The position numbers and the translations under genes are program-made. DNA of 64,000 nucleotides from positions 11,291,330 to 11,355,329 of the forward strand of contig CM072154.1 in NCBI GenBank assembly GCA_036850595.1, written 5' to 3'. How positions within the stretch are numbered: position 1 is the first letter of the stretch; each line of letters starts with the position of its first letter. The notes below the pieces were generated by a model. That model made no database searches. It had not been told where the DNA came from and saw nothing but the letters and a program-made list of their open reading frames with translations. This document shows, in pieces, positions 1 through 12,305 of this stretch. Origin of the DNA: Rhyacichthys aspro. Taxonomy: Eukaryota > Chordata > Actinopteri > Gobiiformes > Rhyacichthyidae.

Positions 1-3000
1 CCCCGAGGGGTTGCCGCCAGTCCGACCCGTCTACGAGGACCCCTCCTCAGTATGTTGGAGAGTGCTGGGTCCCTTAAGTCCAGAGTGGGATCCCTGGACA
101 GACGGGAAAGCTCTTTCCCACGTACCTGGCAATTAATATAATACAGATTAGACTGTGGAATTGAAAGAAGGAAGGAAGGCAAGAAAAGGAGAAGAAGCTG
201 AGTGCATGTGAAAATGACAAAGTTTTGGAAGGAGTTATTTAGATGGAAGTAAAGTCTATAGATAGTGACAGAGAAGCGAGTGTTGTAGGGCTGGGGCTCT
301 AGGTGATGTTGGAGGAAAGAGGTGTCTCACAAAGACAGAGCACAGCAGAAAGACTACAGCTACACAGACCTAAAACACACAGGAGCAGAGCAGGTATTAG
401 TCAAACATCAAATGCATAAGATCTGTTGAACAGCTGAAGAACATAGAGGGTATAAAAAGGGGTAAATGCAAAAGGCCTGGACTGGGAGTAGCAGAGCAGA
501 AAGTGTTATACTAAGACCTTTAATCGACCATCAGCATAAAAAGAGCACAGCATGTTGCTGATGTGACCCTTCTGTGGAAAGAAAAATGGTGACATTAGAA
601 AAAAGTTAAGGCACTAACACTGTGCACAGGCCTGACAAAGACTTACAATAAGAAGATGTTTTCTATTAAGAATGTGATTAATATGAATAAAACGACAAAT
701 ACATTTTGTAAGCCACAAATAATCAATTTTATATGCATGATTCAATTGTATTCATATGTAAAGAAAGTGAAATAAAGATTTTTAAAGATACATCATACAT
801 TTTTTTACATATTATATTCAGATTCCTCTTAAAATGACACCAACAAAAAACATGGATGTATCATTAAACCAAATTGTTGCTATTTTTAACTGAGCTAGCT
901 AATATTTATATTTAGGACACAATGACAAGGGCTCCACACTATAAACACATTTTGACACCCTTTTATGTATCCATTAACACATTGTATGCATGGACCCATA
1001 TATTTGTTTAAAGCACAACACTATGATTTCTGAACTATATGAAAATGATTTGTGATGTGAAAGTGAAAATACATGTGAATCCTGAACAAAACCTTAAAGC
1101 AGTCTCAAATGTGTTGTGTTTTTCTCCATCAGAGAACAGGGTGGTGCCCATGTGTTGCAGGCACTTATGGAGCCAGACAGCTCTGTATCAGCTCACTAGA
1201 GGCTCACAGTCACTGACCTTGGCCGTCTACAGCTCTCCACATCTTTACTGCCCTGCTTCATTCTCCCACAGCTTGTGCTTCTCTTGTCCCCTTCCAGTAA
1301 TTGCATGTCAAATCAATGTTCCTCTGTGCAGCCAAGCACAAAAACTTTAGCTCAGTGTCTGTCTGTGTATGTTATTTGCTTTCCTTTTACACAATTACCA
1401 CCACTCTGCCAGCACACTGCTCCCATCTTTTTGTGCCTCCATTCAGTCCCACATCCTCCTTCTCCTGCTTGTCCCCAGTTCATGCCTGCACCCCCTCCTT
1501 CTTTTTCTGTTTTTTTCATATGCCATGCTGCCTCAGCACTTCTGTCTGCTCGGTCCCTTCCCTGGAGATGGCAGAACGCACCGCTCTATTTCAGCCACAT
1601 CTATCTCCTTGTGTCCTTCCACACACTAACGCCGCTTCATAAATCTCACCGTCTCTTTTAATGAGGCCCTTCACTCGGAAACAAATAAGACGCCTATTCT
1701 CTACAGCAGAAGACACTACGGCTCTGTAATGTGTGCACAAGACCATATACAGTGCTGCTGGATGTGATGGAGGCTAATAGGAAACAGCTTTGTGGTCATG
1801 AGTGACAGGTATGAATACTAAGGGAGAGGGGAGAGGAGGGGGTCTCATTCATTATCAATGAGAGCTGCTGAGATTGCTTTGAAGATGACTTCATGAAGGC
1901 TATTTCTTGTTGGTGTGTTGGACAGCCCATCGTCTCAGAGTTGATGGACTATCCATTACACACTTACCATTTGCTGTTCCCTGTTATCTCAGGGTAAAGG
2001 TCATTACATATAGGCTTCAGTACAGCAAGTCCTATGCAAATATAGATGCTATGTTTTTAATTCAAATTTAGAATGAAAACAATAATCCAAAATTCAGCAG
2101 ACTGTACCTGATTTTTCTTTTCTTCTAATTGGGAAAATGGTTTAAACCGCAAATAGCTAAAAATTATAAACGCAATAATTTGTGGAAAAAACATCTACTG
2201 TTTATTGTAAGGGTTTTTAATAGATCAGGAACAGAAAACCTTGGCCAATCACATGCTCACACACAGTCACATGCTCAAAAAAGGAGCACTCCCATTGGTC
2301 AACACCCACTCCTTATATGAAGTTGCCCATAAAGTGTATTTTCAGCGCTGAATATGTCTTTAAACACAGTGAAACAGCTGAAAAAACATCAACAAAGAGA
2401 CACAATGTGAACACAGATATTGGAAATCAGAAACACTGTCAATTCAACCATGTAATGTTTAATGAGGAGGGGATAATTGCTGTTATGATACGGAAGTCAC
2501 AGCTAAGCTAACGGTAAGCTAACGCTAAACTCTAGACTTCAATTTGGTGAAATGTGTTAGTATTTTGTGGAGGAAAAATTGGTCCGGTTCCATTCTATTG
2601 ACAAAAAATAAAAGCAGGAGAGGTCCCTAGGTTGCTTTTGGATGGCATAAAGAGTTAGCGGGTTTTGAGCGTCTCACAGCAGGAGGTGGGGTTGTCTGGT
2701 GAGGGTATAAAGATAAAAGAGATGCAAAAAGAACGTAAAAGAGGATAGACAGTGAAAGAGTTAGCGGAGAGCAAACAAGGAAGGGCAGGTAAATGAGGAA
2801 AAAAATAGGCTTTCGAGGAATTTGAATGTAAATAGTGAGTGAACTGGGCTCGGGGTTCAATACTTGTATGCAAACCAGCGCACATGCATAGTGAGGACTC
2901 TTGGGGAATAACTAAGTGGTTGATGCATAATTAGTTTTTATCTGAAAGCACTTTAAAGAGCAAATTAATCTCACGTGCCGTACAACAGGCTGAGGTTATA

Positions 3001-6000
3001 AAGAGGCAGTAGATAAAGACCACAGCCTGAGAAAAATACAAACAGGAAGTGTACCCTCTCCTGCTGTTCTCCAACATCAACCCTTTCCGCCTCAGGGTTT
3101 CCCAAGAAAGATTCATATGGAGCTCCTCTCCGGCCGAAACATGCTCCCTACATATTGGATTGGCCTTGTTCTGTAATTGATTTTTCTCATCTCCACTGCT
3201 TTGAGGCCGGAGCAGTCACCGTCTCCCAAAATCAATTAAGTTGACCTACTCTTGTTGTGACCCCTGTTGTTAGATATCGTTGAGTTTAAACAGGCAAATA
3301 AAATGAGCTGATATGGATTTAGAAATGGCTGATCAAACAGTCTTTGAAATGATGGCGATGGGGCTAACAAGGCTCTGTGGGAGAGTGGAGAGAGTAAAAA
3401 TCATTCGGCAATATTCATTAGTTAGAACAAAAGAGTTATTATGCAAGTGGATCTGAGACGCAGCATGTGAACTAAATAAAATGGAAGAGCAAGATATGAA
3501 AACGTCCCAAGGGATAGCAATGCATCATTAGGAACCACACTAAAGCCTGTCTTTATATTTTTTTTCTGTGTCATTCATGTCTGTTATTTGGGACATTCTG
3601 TTGATACAAGAACACAAGACAACACTAATCTTCCATTTTAATAATTCTAGACGATGGTTTACTTAAAAATAATGGGACATACTCATAGTATATTATAGCT
3701 TTGGAGCAGCCCAGCTAATTTCTGTTCTGTAAACTACCCCCAGGCAATGATGAACTGACATTTTACAATATTTAAAAACATGCAGATATTAAACCCAATC
3801 TAAATTGAGTCCTGTGTTTTCATGTATGCCGTCACTTACTGTACATCTCAACTTTGTAAGATCGGACGTGAAGGAGTATCTAAAGCAGTATAATGAGCTC
3901 ACATCTCGCTGCTTATTGCTTCATATTGATTCTGATGGCTTTCTCTCTCTTTACAACTGTCAGCATGTTTCTTGTGAACAAAAAAAAACAAACCCTACAC
4001 AGGGCTTGTTTAATGACTTGGGTTTCCATGGGAACCGCTTCTTGGTGATGGGGAGTCGAGGAGAAAGGAGAGGCTTTTAGGGGCAGAGGTTTACTATTCA
4101 GGACTGTCTGGAAAAACACAATATGCAATGCTTCAAAGACTTCATCGCTCATTGCTCTTAAGCTAAATCTGCCATTTACCTACTCAAATACAATATGGCT
4201 TTCTAGAGAGAGGGCTACAGGGGGTAAACCTGATCAGAAACATGCCACTGGGCACAACACCCACCAGTGAGCACCTCATGAATAATGCATTAACTCCATT
4301 CCTTTGGCAAAAAAAATGTTTTGATATACTCGCATTTAACAGCCCGCCTTATTGTAGCTGTAAGCTGTTTAATGCTGTATTTATTGTCACACCAACTTCA
4401 CAGCGTCTCATTTGGATGTGTAATTATACATGTTAGTTAAAGAAAAATGCCACAAAGCTCAAAACCACTAGAGGAGAGGAGTGTGTCATGGGAGAGCCAT
4501 GAAATGCAATTATAGTTCTTCTTTCATGTGGATTTTCTGATGATTGGACACAGTTTACCTCTGTCGATGGTTTGGCATGATTCTGGGATTAATCAGCCAT
4601 CTGCACAGCAAGGAAATCATTAAATATAATAACACATAGTAAAGTTTATGGCAAAAACAGCTTGCATTGTGGTTACACTAGGTATTTGCTTGCTTTAACA
4701 CAATGGAGTTTGGGATTTATATGTCTTTGGTAATTTATAACAGCTCATGCTTCATTAACGAGACCTCCGCGTTTCGCTCAATATAGGCTCATTAGTGCAG
4801 AGCAGTCGACCAATGAGCAGCAGCTCTGCCTCTGTTCGCTATTCCATCTGGGTTTGTTCTCTCTGCTTCTGTGAGGACACCCACAAATGTCTTTGCAGGG
4901 GAGATTCCAAATATTCTTTTTAACATTTTGCTCTTAATGACCACAAATGTTAAATATGTGATTGATACAAGATGTGTGCCAAAATGATCAGTTTTAGAAG
5001 GGGTTATTTTTCCTATTTCTTGTTTTATTCTTGGAACAGATCTTGAAATTAAATAGGCAATATGTCACAACCTCCAAATATTTGCATTGAGATGACACCC
5101 ACCCACGCACCCTGGGAATAATATATTCCACTTATACTCCCTGCTTTAACCACACCTTGCCTTATTTTTCCAGCACCGAGTGACAGTACGGCAACTCTTT
5201 AGTGTGATAGACTTCTAGGGACAAAACCTTTGGCTACCACTGACCTCACATCAGCACATCACAAGGATTATTTGATTTCCACATTCGGAGGCTTTAACCT
5301 GCATGCGGTCAGTGTCATTACAGCTGACCTGTGTTATACAGGGGTCACTGAGTATGTGATGGCTATGGTTTTATGATCACACACAGACACCTTGCTCCAT
5401 GTCCCTGAGGGATCTGCAAAGTCGCTCATGCTTTCCATTCACGCCAGCTGCATAAAGTGCCTGGAATCAATTAGTTCTGAAGGCAATGAATAAAAAAGGA
5501 AAGTAAGATAACGGTTTGGAAGCCCAGGGGCAGAAGTGCAATATATTACTTTTTACAGGCGAGCCGAAGCGAATTCATCTGACACGTTTGATTTATTTGT
5601 GTTGAGCCTCAGTCTGGAAACACTGCAGCTTGTTAGAAACTTTCTGCCCAATAGTTCAACGATAAGGACTGCTGTGCCAAAAAGGTGAATTAAATTGGTA
5701 TTACATACAATATGACATAACTCCATGTCACACCTATGTCAAGACAGTTGCTAAGGAACGTAGGTGAAGTATATATACTGTATATTATGAGTTGTTTATG
5801 TCTGTCCACTGCATGTCTATCTACTGCCCATAAAATCAATTGTGAATGTAATATTTAAGTATGTAGCAAGATAATTATATGTTTATTTTCATTTATCCTA
5901 ATTGTGCTTGTGACTCAACTGCAGTTTACACCAATATTTATCAGTATTTTAAACAAGCAATGTTGTACAGGCCTATATCCCCTTTTCAAACAATATTTTT

Positions 6001-7860
6001 AATTACAGCCTTTTCTCCTGTACCCATGAAAGCCTTCTTTTTTTTTTAAGTCTAGCAGTAATACTCTCTCAACATGGCACCTCTTTAGCCTCCCCTCACT
6101 CTACTTCTCTCCACATCTCATTACCTTCAATCCACCCTCAGCCCTCCTCCTAGTTTCCCTTTTCCTGGCATTGCCTCTGGCACCAGATGCACGCCCAGTC
6201 AACTGCTCCAAACCCAGACTCTACCCTAATTCAGTGTCCCAGCTGCGTCCCTCCCACCGCCACAGATTCTCCAAGTGTTGCATCTCTCCTGCTTAGTAAG
6301 ATTTCGGCTACAGTTTGAGAGTGTGTGGGAGAGCGAAATATTGCTCGGACTTACTCACTGAGCTGCTGGCAGGTGCTAGTGAGGCGGTAACCGTGGCAAC
6401 TCCTAGCTCCCACTTTAGCTGGGCTTTGACAACGCATCAATCCTGCCGCCTCAGTGTGACTCGCTACTTGCTCCGTGTCTCTTTCTCTGCTCAGTCTAAT
6501 CCTAATGATTGTAATTGCTGTGAAGTCATTATCACCATTATCACTGTTATCATCAAGCAACGGGAATACTGTGATTACATTCATGTAAGAGGCACAAAAG
6601 TGTGATCATTTAAAATGGGTGTGAATTCATGCACAGGGGAGTAGATATTATTAGTAGAGTGACTGTGGTAAATGTGAGATTTGATTGACTTCTTTGTTTC
6701 TGCTGGTACAAGCACAAAATCCAACTTCATACATGATGTTGATTGTCATTCAGCTGTGCCAGAGAAAGAAAGAGGAAAGAGAAGATGAGGATGAGGATGA
6801 GGCTTCCCCACAACTGAAGATCTGGACCAGCTCTTCAAAGGCAAAATACAGGTAACTACACTACTTATTACATACAATGTTGTGGTTGTTTCATATTTTA
6901 CAGTGCAAAATAGTGAATGTAGTTAATAAACACATCAAACTATTCTGATAGTGAATACACTTTTTGGATTTCTGTAATTCTTAATTGTTCATGTGCTTCA
7001 TCAATGTGCGCTATTACTTTTATTGTGTTTGAGGTGTGAGATGGGTTGGGATGATGTTGGGTTTGGTGTGATAACTTGACTACACTGTATGTTGCAAAAA
7101 TTACATTTCCAGTACATACAAAAAAAATTGCTCAACTGCTTAATTGAAATGCGCTCCTAATTTGGCATTCTCCAGCATATAAAATTTAAAATTAGATGCT
7201 TCAGTGGCTCAGATTACAGGTAACTTCTCTTCCCTTTACATGCTATGTTGTGGTTATGTCTGTTTACAGTGCAAAATTGTATTGAATATCATTAATAAAC
7301 ACATTAAAGTATTCTCATAGTGAATACAGTTTTTGGAGTCTCTAATTAGTGTTCTTAATTGTTCTTCTCTTCATACATGCATCATTACTTATATGGTGTA
7401 ATTGGCTTGATGTGGGTGGGGTGTGAGTGGAATCATGTCTTAATTGAAATTAATCATGGAAACTGGATAAATTCATGATAATGTGGTGTGGCCCAGATAG
7501 CGTCATTAGCTCTCCTAATTTGGCATTCTCCAGCATAGAAAATTTAAATATGAGATATTTCAATGGTCTATGTACTAACAAGCACTCAACAATCAACCGT
7601 ACTTTTATTTGGTGGAATGCTCCTTGAAAATGTCACATGGTTTGGCAGCATTGGATGATAAAATGTCAATCATGATGTATACTCACTAGATTACTGGAAA
7701 AATGGAAGCTGTTCTTACTCTCTTTGGATTGGCAACCCAAAATGTAAACTTTATAGTCTATTTCACTCATGTATGTTGCTGCTTTGATTGGTAATCTCAC
7801 CTGGAACATGAACCTGTACTGTTCCTCAGGCTTTTGGACGACGCACATGTTGCACCCCAT
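1..7860 (-). CDS. pdzd4: PDZD4-like protein, first two coding exons (partial)
   Basis: Minus strand. Exon 1 is 7801-7860 (20 codons, MGCNMCVVQKPEEQYRF...) with a CAG|GTGAGA donor. Exon 2 is 125 down to 1, opened by an AG acceptor at 126-127 and continuing beyond the window. It reads VRGKELSRLSRDPTL..., then ILRRGPRRR. In PDZD4 and the PDZRN3/4 group, an MGCN(M/L)C start followed by VNGKELSKLS and VLRRSPR is the region ahead of and entering the first PDZ module. The MGCNMCVVQKPEEQY start fits PDZD4 better than PDZRN4 (MGCNLCTFQKREEHY). PDZD4 is a cytoplasmic or cortical PDZ scaffold expressed in brain. Gly2 and the nearby cysteines could be lipidated; this is inference. Exon 2 is unusual: where relatives have VNG it has VRG, and the stretch after LSR is shortened. 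All PDZ domains and the C-terminus lie off the left edge. Confidence 0.75.
6754..6851 (+). other. Exon-like segment, plus strand, acidic open frame
   Basis: A 98-base segment flanked by a good acceptor (TTGTCATTCAG) and a strong donor (ATACAG|GTAACT). It is open in one frame, encoding a lysine/glutamate/aspartate-rich peptide with a GAGGAT repeat (EDEDEDE). It ends in phase 2, compatible with the exon-like segment at 12212-12287. It lies inside the pdzd4-like intron on the opposite strand. It could be an exon of an unrecognised antisense transcript, but low complexity makes chance likely. Confidence 0.25.
6848..7560. repeat. Diverged tandem direct duplication, unit about 368 bp
   Basis: Two adjacent copies share the same landmarks in the same order. 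Both start with ACAGGTAAC (6848 and 7216). Next comes ATGTTGTGGTT and ACAGTGCAAAAT, then AATAAACACAT (6925 and 7294), then ATAGTGAATACA and CTTAATTGTTC. Both end with CTCCTAATTTGGCATTCTCC (7154 and 7512). Landmark offsets of 368, 369 and 358 bases show one head-to-tail duplication with small indels and many substitutions, so it is old. No transposon ends or target-site duplications are evident. Confidence 0.75.
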
Positions 7861-8160
7861 CGCGGCTTGGACTCAGAGATGACCACTTCTCACGGCAGAC
7901 ACTCACACTCTCCCTCGTTCAGGGTCTTTGTCTGTGGCGGTGGGAGTGGGAGAGCCCCACCCTCGACTGTAGGGCTGTGGTGTATCACACGACTCTTCTT
8001 CAGATAATCACACACGGCACATCCCAGCTTTCCCACCGCAAACTCTTCTCTTCTTCTGTTTAAGTCTGAGAATCGGGAGCAAACTTTCACAGCTGCAGGT
8101 CCCAGGCAAACATTGTTCTTGTAATAGATGTGCTTCTTCACTGCCACTTTATTTTTGGGT
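7861..8160 (-). promoter_or_regulatory. Probable 5' UTR and promoter side of the pdzd4-like gene
   Basis: The sequence just upstream of the ATG at 7860 is richer in G+C than the flanks. It carries an open frame (7890-8147, minus) that runs into a stop shortly before the MGCN start, so it is more likely 5' UTR than coding. No TATA box can be placed with confidence and the transcription start is unknown. Confidence 0.35.
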
Positions 8161-11100
8161 GAGTACAGCGTTGGTGGAGAGAGTCCTTGTGGTTTGTGCT
8201 TATACCAATAAATAGCTCCAAAAAGTCTGTGCTTTCCACTAAAATGATTAAGTAGGTTGGTTTGTTTTGTGCAGAGGTTTTTACAACGCTGGTTAAACTC
8301 TCCTACAAGTTTCTACACTCCAAGTTCTTTTCCAACAAACAACAATTTACTTTGACAGAGTTAGATACAAACAATGCCGCCGTCAAACAACTTTTCTGTC
8401 CGACTGTGCTTACTTACCATTTACTAAGATAACCCATTTTACCTGCTCTGCTTTCCCATCATGATAAATACATTGTAATAGATATCTCCCATTTTTAAGT
8501 GACTGTGCTTTGGGTGGTGCAAGGTGGCAAAAGCAGCTCATTACAACGTTAGACGGGGTGTTTAAGCCCATGCTGTGCAGCTAAGATAAGCAGTCTGGGA
8601 CACAAGCCCAAAAATAAATACACACCTGCATCAAGACAGGGAACACATCGCTCTTTTTCAAGCCTCAGCACACACACAAGCTGCCACTTTTTCTGTCACT
8701 GTCAGCAGCCGTGACATAAACAGAGAAGACATTTTCAATACAGCAAACGCACGTAATGCAATATGTGAATGAAGGCTGCCAGACACTACTCGGATGTAGA
8801 AGTTGTAGCAGACAGGCGCAGCGATACAATCAGATGTGTTGTCAGCGACTATGACAAGTATTAGAGCAATGGTTCTGCCAAGCACATATACTGCTGCAGG
8901 GGGAGACTGGATTATAATTAAATTCTCTTAAACTGTGATCAGACAAGACTCTTATCTTGGCTGTGCTTAGAAATCAATATTAGCAAGTCAGGGATCAATT
9001 GGATTTTGTGCTCTCAAGCATCAGCGAATCAACTTTTTTATTTTTTTATCGCTTTATCTTGGTGTTTCGACATAGGAGCTCACTTGTTCCATCCCCTGAA
9101 GGATATCCTGCCTCAAAAGCCGATCTCCTCAGCATGTCTGTGTCCCCTGGCCTGCCCTCTCATCCCAACTAAACCTTTATCTTTAACCCTCCAGCGAGAA
9201 CTGACAGTGCTCAGAGCTAAAAGGTCCATCTCCTATTCTCTCCTCTCTGCCTGCTGCAAGGGACAGGGTCTTAAAGCTGTTAATCCTCATTCAGTCCAGG
9301 CTCGGCTACACCTGTAATCCCAAACTACACAAAGCAAAAACAAGAACGCTATCTCTACTTGTGCATCACTGTCACTTGGGAATCCTGACAGGCGTTTCTC
9401 ATCACGGCACGCTGAGGTGTCAGACTAGCTCTGCAGGTGCATTAAATGATCTCCCACTTTGCACACTTTCTATCAGACACTTATTACTACATGTTTACAT
9501 CAGCACCCTTTCTAAGAGCCATTCAACAAAAAAAAAGAAAAAAAAAGAAAGAAAGTTTGTCTCTTCTCAGCAAATACAAAGATCCATAAGTCCATGTTAA
9601 TCCTCTTTATGTCCCGTGCTCTTCACTGAATCCACAGGGAAGTGTAAGGAAACCATGGTGTGTCCCTCCAGGTGCTTCTATCCGGAGAGTCTTGTGCAGT
9701 GCGGTGCCTGTCTCAGGTCAGTGATAAATCACCAGCAGCCGCCTCACAAGATGAGGAAATCACTGACGCCTGATTGGAGGACACTTCTTGGCTTCTCCTG
9801 CGTCCCCTTTGGGCGCGACGCTAACGTGCGCTTCCCCTCTGCAGCCTAGGGACAACACAAAAGGAGGTGAGGGAAGAAGGGCTGTTACCACCTCTACTAC
9901 TGCTCAGTGTTCTATAAAATCCCCGGTCTCTTCCACACCCTCTTTCTCCTGCTCTCTGCAATAGCCCCCAATCATTGTACCCACATCTCGTTTGCTCTTC
10001 CTCCCTCCCTTCCTCCCTTTCTTGCTTTGCACTCTCTCTCTCCCCTGCCCCTTTCTGTCTGCAGGCACTAGAAAGCACTCCATCCTATCAGAGGAGGACA
10101 CTACTAAAGCTACTGAGTCAAATATCAAGGTATTCAAATCAAGGAACGCAGTGTGGTTAGTTAGAATATGTCCCCTTAAAAAAAGAGCATTGATTAGAGC
10201 TGGTCTTTCATGGCTGTAAAACGCCCAAAGCAGGTAGAGTGCTGGTGGCTGACTGTGCATTCAGATGAGGTCCTGTGGAAAAGCAATGGAGAGGGGGAGA
10301 AACAAAACAAGCGTATAACAGGTGTGACAGGATGAATTGAAAGATATGGAGAACAGCCAAGGGAGCGGGGGGGAATGCAAATGCAGCAGAGAAGCAGAGT
10401 TGGGATGCTTTTCTGTGGTAATCAAAATGACCTGCTGAGACGTCTCGTTCCAGGAGTCTAGTATGTGCCCAGCCCCGGAGATGTTTACGACTCCGATGGG
10501 TTTCTTCCCACCCTGACTCTGCTCCAGTGTTCTCCCAGTGCGGCTCGACACTCAAAATTGAATTTCCAATTTAAAAGAGGTTTTACTGGCACATTTACTG
10601 CAGTGCCAGCGCCAAGTGGCTCAGGGCAAAGGAGACAGTCCGCTGGGCCAAGAAGGATTACAGAGGCTGATATGAACCGCCTAAATGATATACCATGCAA
10701 CAGTTTGACCTTACACTTATTCATTACCTGTCTCTTTATCTGTTCAAGTTTGCTCATTCATTCTGCACACGCTCCGGTGAGGATACTCATTGTAAGCCAG
10801 TTTGAAACAGGATTTCATGGTGGCTCTATTGGTGTCAGCAGGCTTACACACATAAGCCTAAATGCTGAACGCTCAATCCACCTCGAGTTCATGCTAAACA
10901 CGTCTGAATTCACAGTGTCGTCTTGTTCTCCTTTGTCCAAAGTCTCATCAAAAAGAGAGTGTGCAGTTTTGAAATATCATCTGCCAGATCTCCGTTGTGT
11001 TAAATGTTACCATTAAATGTTAGCGTTAAGAGCACTTCTTTTCAGCAGAAAGGGCAGATATGATAGAGGACCGAGCCTTTGTGCTTCTCCAGTGAACCTA

Positions 11101-12211
11101 ACATTTATCGCTGCTCTGCTCTAAAAGGGAGTGTGGCAGCCTTTACAACAAATGCACCTTACTGTTTTTCTGTCTTTTGAATCTTTCCTCATTTTCAGCT
11201 TACTGTATGTGGTAATTAAAGGACTCTAATTATAACTGTTTATTTTTTCATGGCAATTCATTTTTGTCCTCATGTTGTTGACATCATGTTTTGGCTTATG
11301 TCTACCATACTCTGCATGTGACTCTGTTCAGTCTGTTCTACTCTAAAATGGAAAGTTAACCTTTAAAATGTGGGCTTGCCAATTTTCATTTCTTGTCTTA
11401 ACAAAATGTCAACTCTTGTAAAATGCACATTTTATTGACAAAAAAATGCATAGATTAGATTCATAATTTATAAATTATTTTTGATTGATAACATAACATA
11501 AGAAACATTTGATTATCTGAAGTTTTCAAACTTAAGCTTCATTGATGTCATCTGAAAAACAGCTGACTTCCTCTATAGTGTACATCAGGACCATGTTCCT
11601 CTGCTTTTTTCACAGATTTTCACAGGGCCCTATTACAGAGAATGGAGTAATTTGGAAGCCACCAAAAAAATCTGCATAAAAAATTCCATGAAATCCACAT
11701 TGTTTTGCTTGTTATGTACCTGTGTTGCCAAATAGTATGAATTTGTCACTGAATGCCACCTAGTGATGATAGAAATAGTAAAGAGAAGACAGAAATGATT
11801 AGAGGCTGTCAATGTAACATAAAAAATAAACCAGACATTTTGGATTTATTTTGCATCTCTTATTGGATAGCTTTTTCTTTTGGTTGAGAACATTTTACAC
11901 ATTTTTAATATGTCAAAATGATTTAAGATGATTTCTGCTCTCTGAACAGCCTCTTATTTGCCCCATATGCCAACGTTGTCATGACAGTTTCCATCTAATT
12001 TCTTTGCATAAATTCTCCGAATACTCTTGTTTTGTGTAAAGAAATGACTTTTTGTCTTTGACTTTGTAGTCTAGTTTGAAGCATGGCAAAAAAAAATCTT
12101 CAACTCCTCTGGTACATCTCCAAATGGAATCTTTTGCCTCACAAAAATGTTAATAGAAAACATTATTTATACATGAGAAAAGTGGATGGCTGATTTGTTT
12201 TGTTTCATCAG

Positions 12212-12305
12212 TGAAGCTAAAATAAAGGAGGAGAAGAACAGGCTGGAGCGAAAAGTGAACAAGACAAAGATCAAAATCAAAAAATGAGGTAAAAAAAAAA
12301 AAAAA
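12212..12305 (+). other. Exon-like lysine-rich terminal segment followed by an A run
   Basis: After an acceptor (TTTCATCAG) an open frame of 24 codons ends at a TGA (12285-12287). It encodes EAKIKEEKNRLERK then VNKTKIKIKK, strongly basic and helix-prone. Three bases after the stop comes a run of 15 A (12291-12305). Two explanations fit: the last exon of an unrecognised gene, possibly joined in phase to 6754-6851, or the 3' end of an old retrocopy whose poly(A) tail survives. The frame could also be chance in A-rich DNA. Confidence 0.3.

Larger units (their letters stand above)
126..7800 (-). other. Intron 1 of the pdzd4-like gene
   Basis: AT-rich 7.7-kb intron bounded by a GT donor (next to 7801) and an AG acceptor (126-127) on the minus strand. 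No open frame here looks coding; the longest, about 100-128 codons at 1039-1661, are pyrimidine-rich and without family resemblance. A diverged tandem duplication (6848 to about 7560) and an exon-like piece on the opposite strand (6754-6851) are listed separately. A large first intron in a neuronal scaffold gene often carries enhancers, but none can be named from sequence alone. Confidence 0.6.

Noticed and set aside
1275..1661. Three overlapping plus-strand frames of 86-128 codons
   Set aside because: Pyrimidine-rich intronic DNA gives Ser/Pro/Leu/Cys-rich frames; overlapping in all three phases argues against coding.
7890..8147. 85-codon minus-strand frame just upstream of the pdzd4-like ATG
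   Set aside because: It looked protein-like but stops before the conserved MGCN start and lies where the 5' UTR should be; no family match.
10465..11016. 183-codon open frame on the plus strand
   Set aside because: It begins with GTG, has no recognisable domain, and overlaps frames of similar length on the other strand. No splice-supported neighbours.
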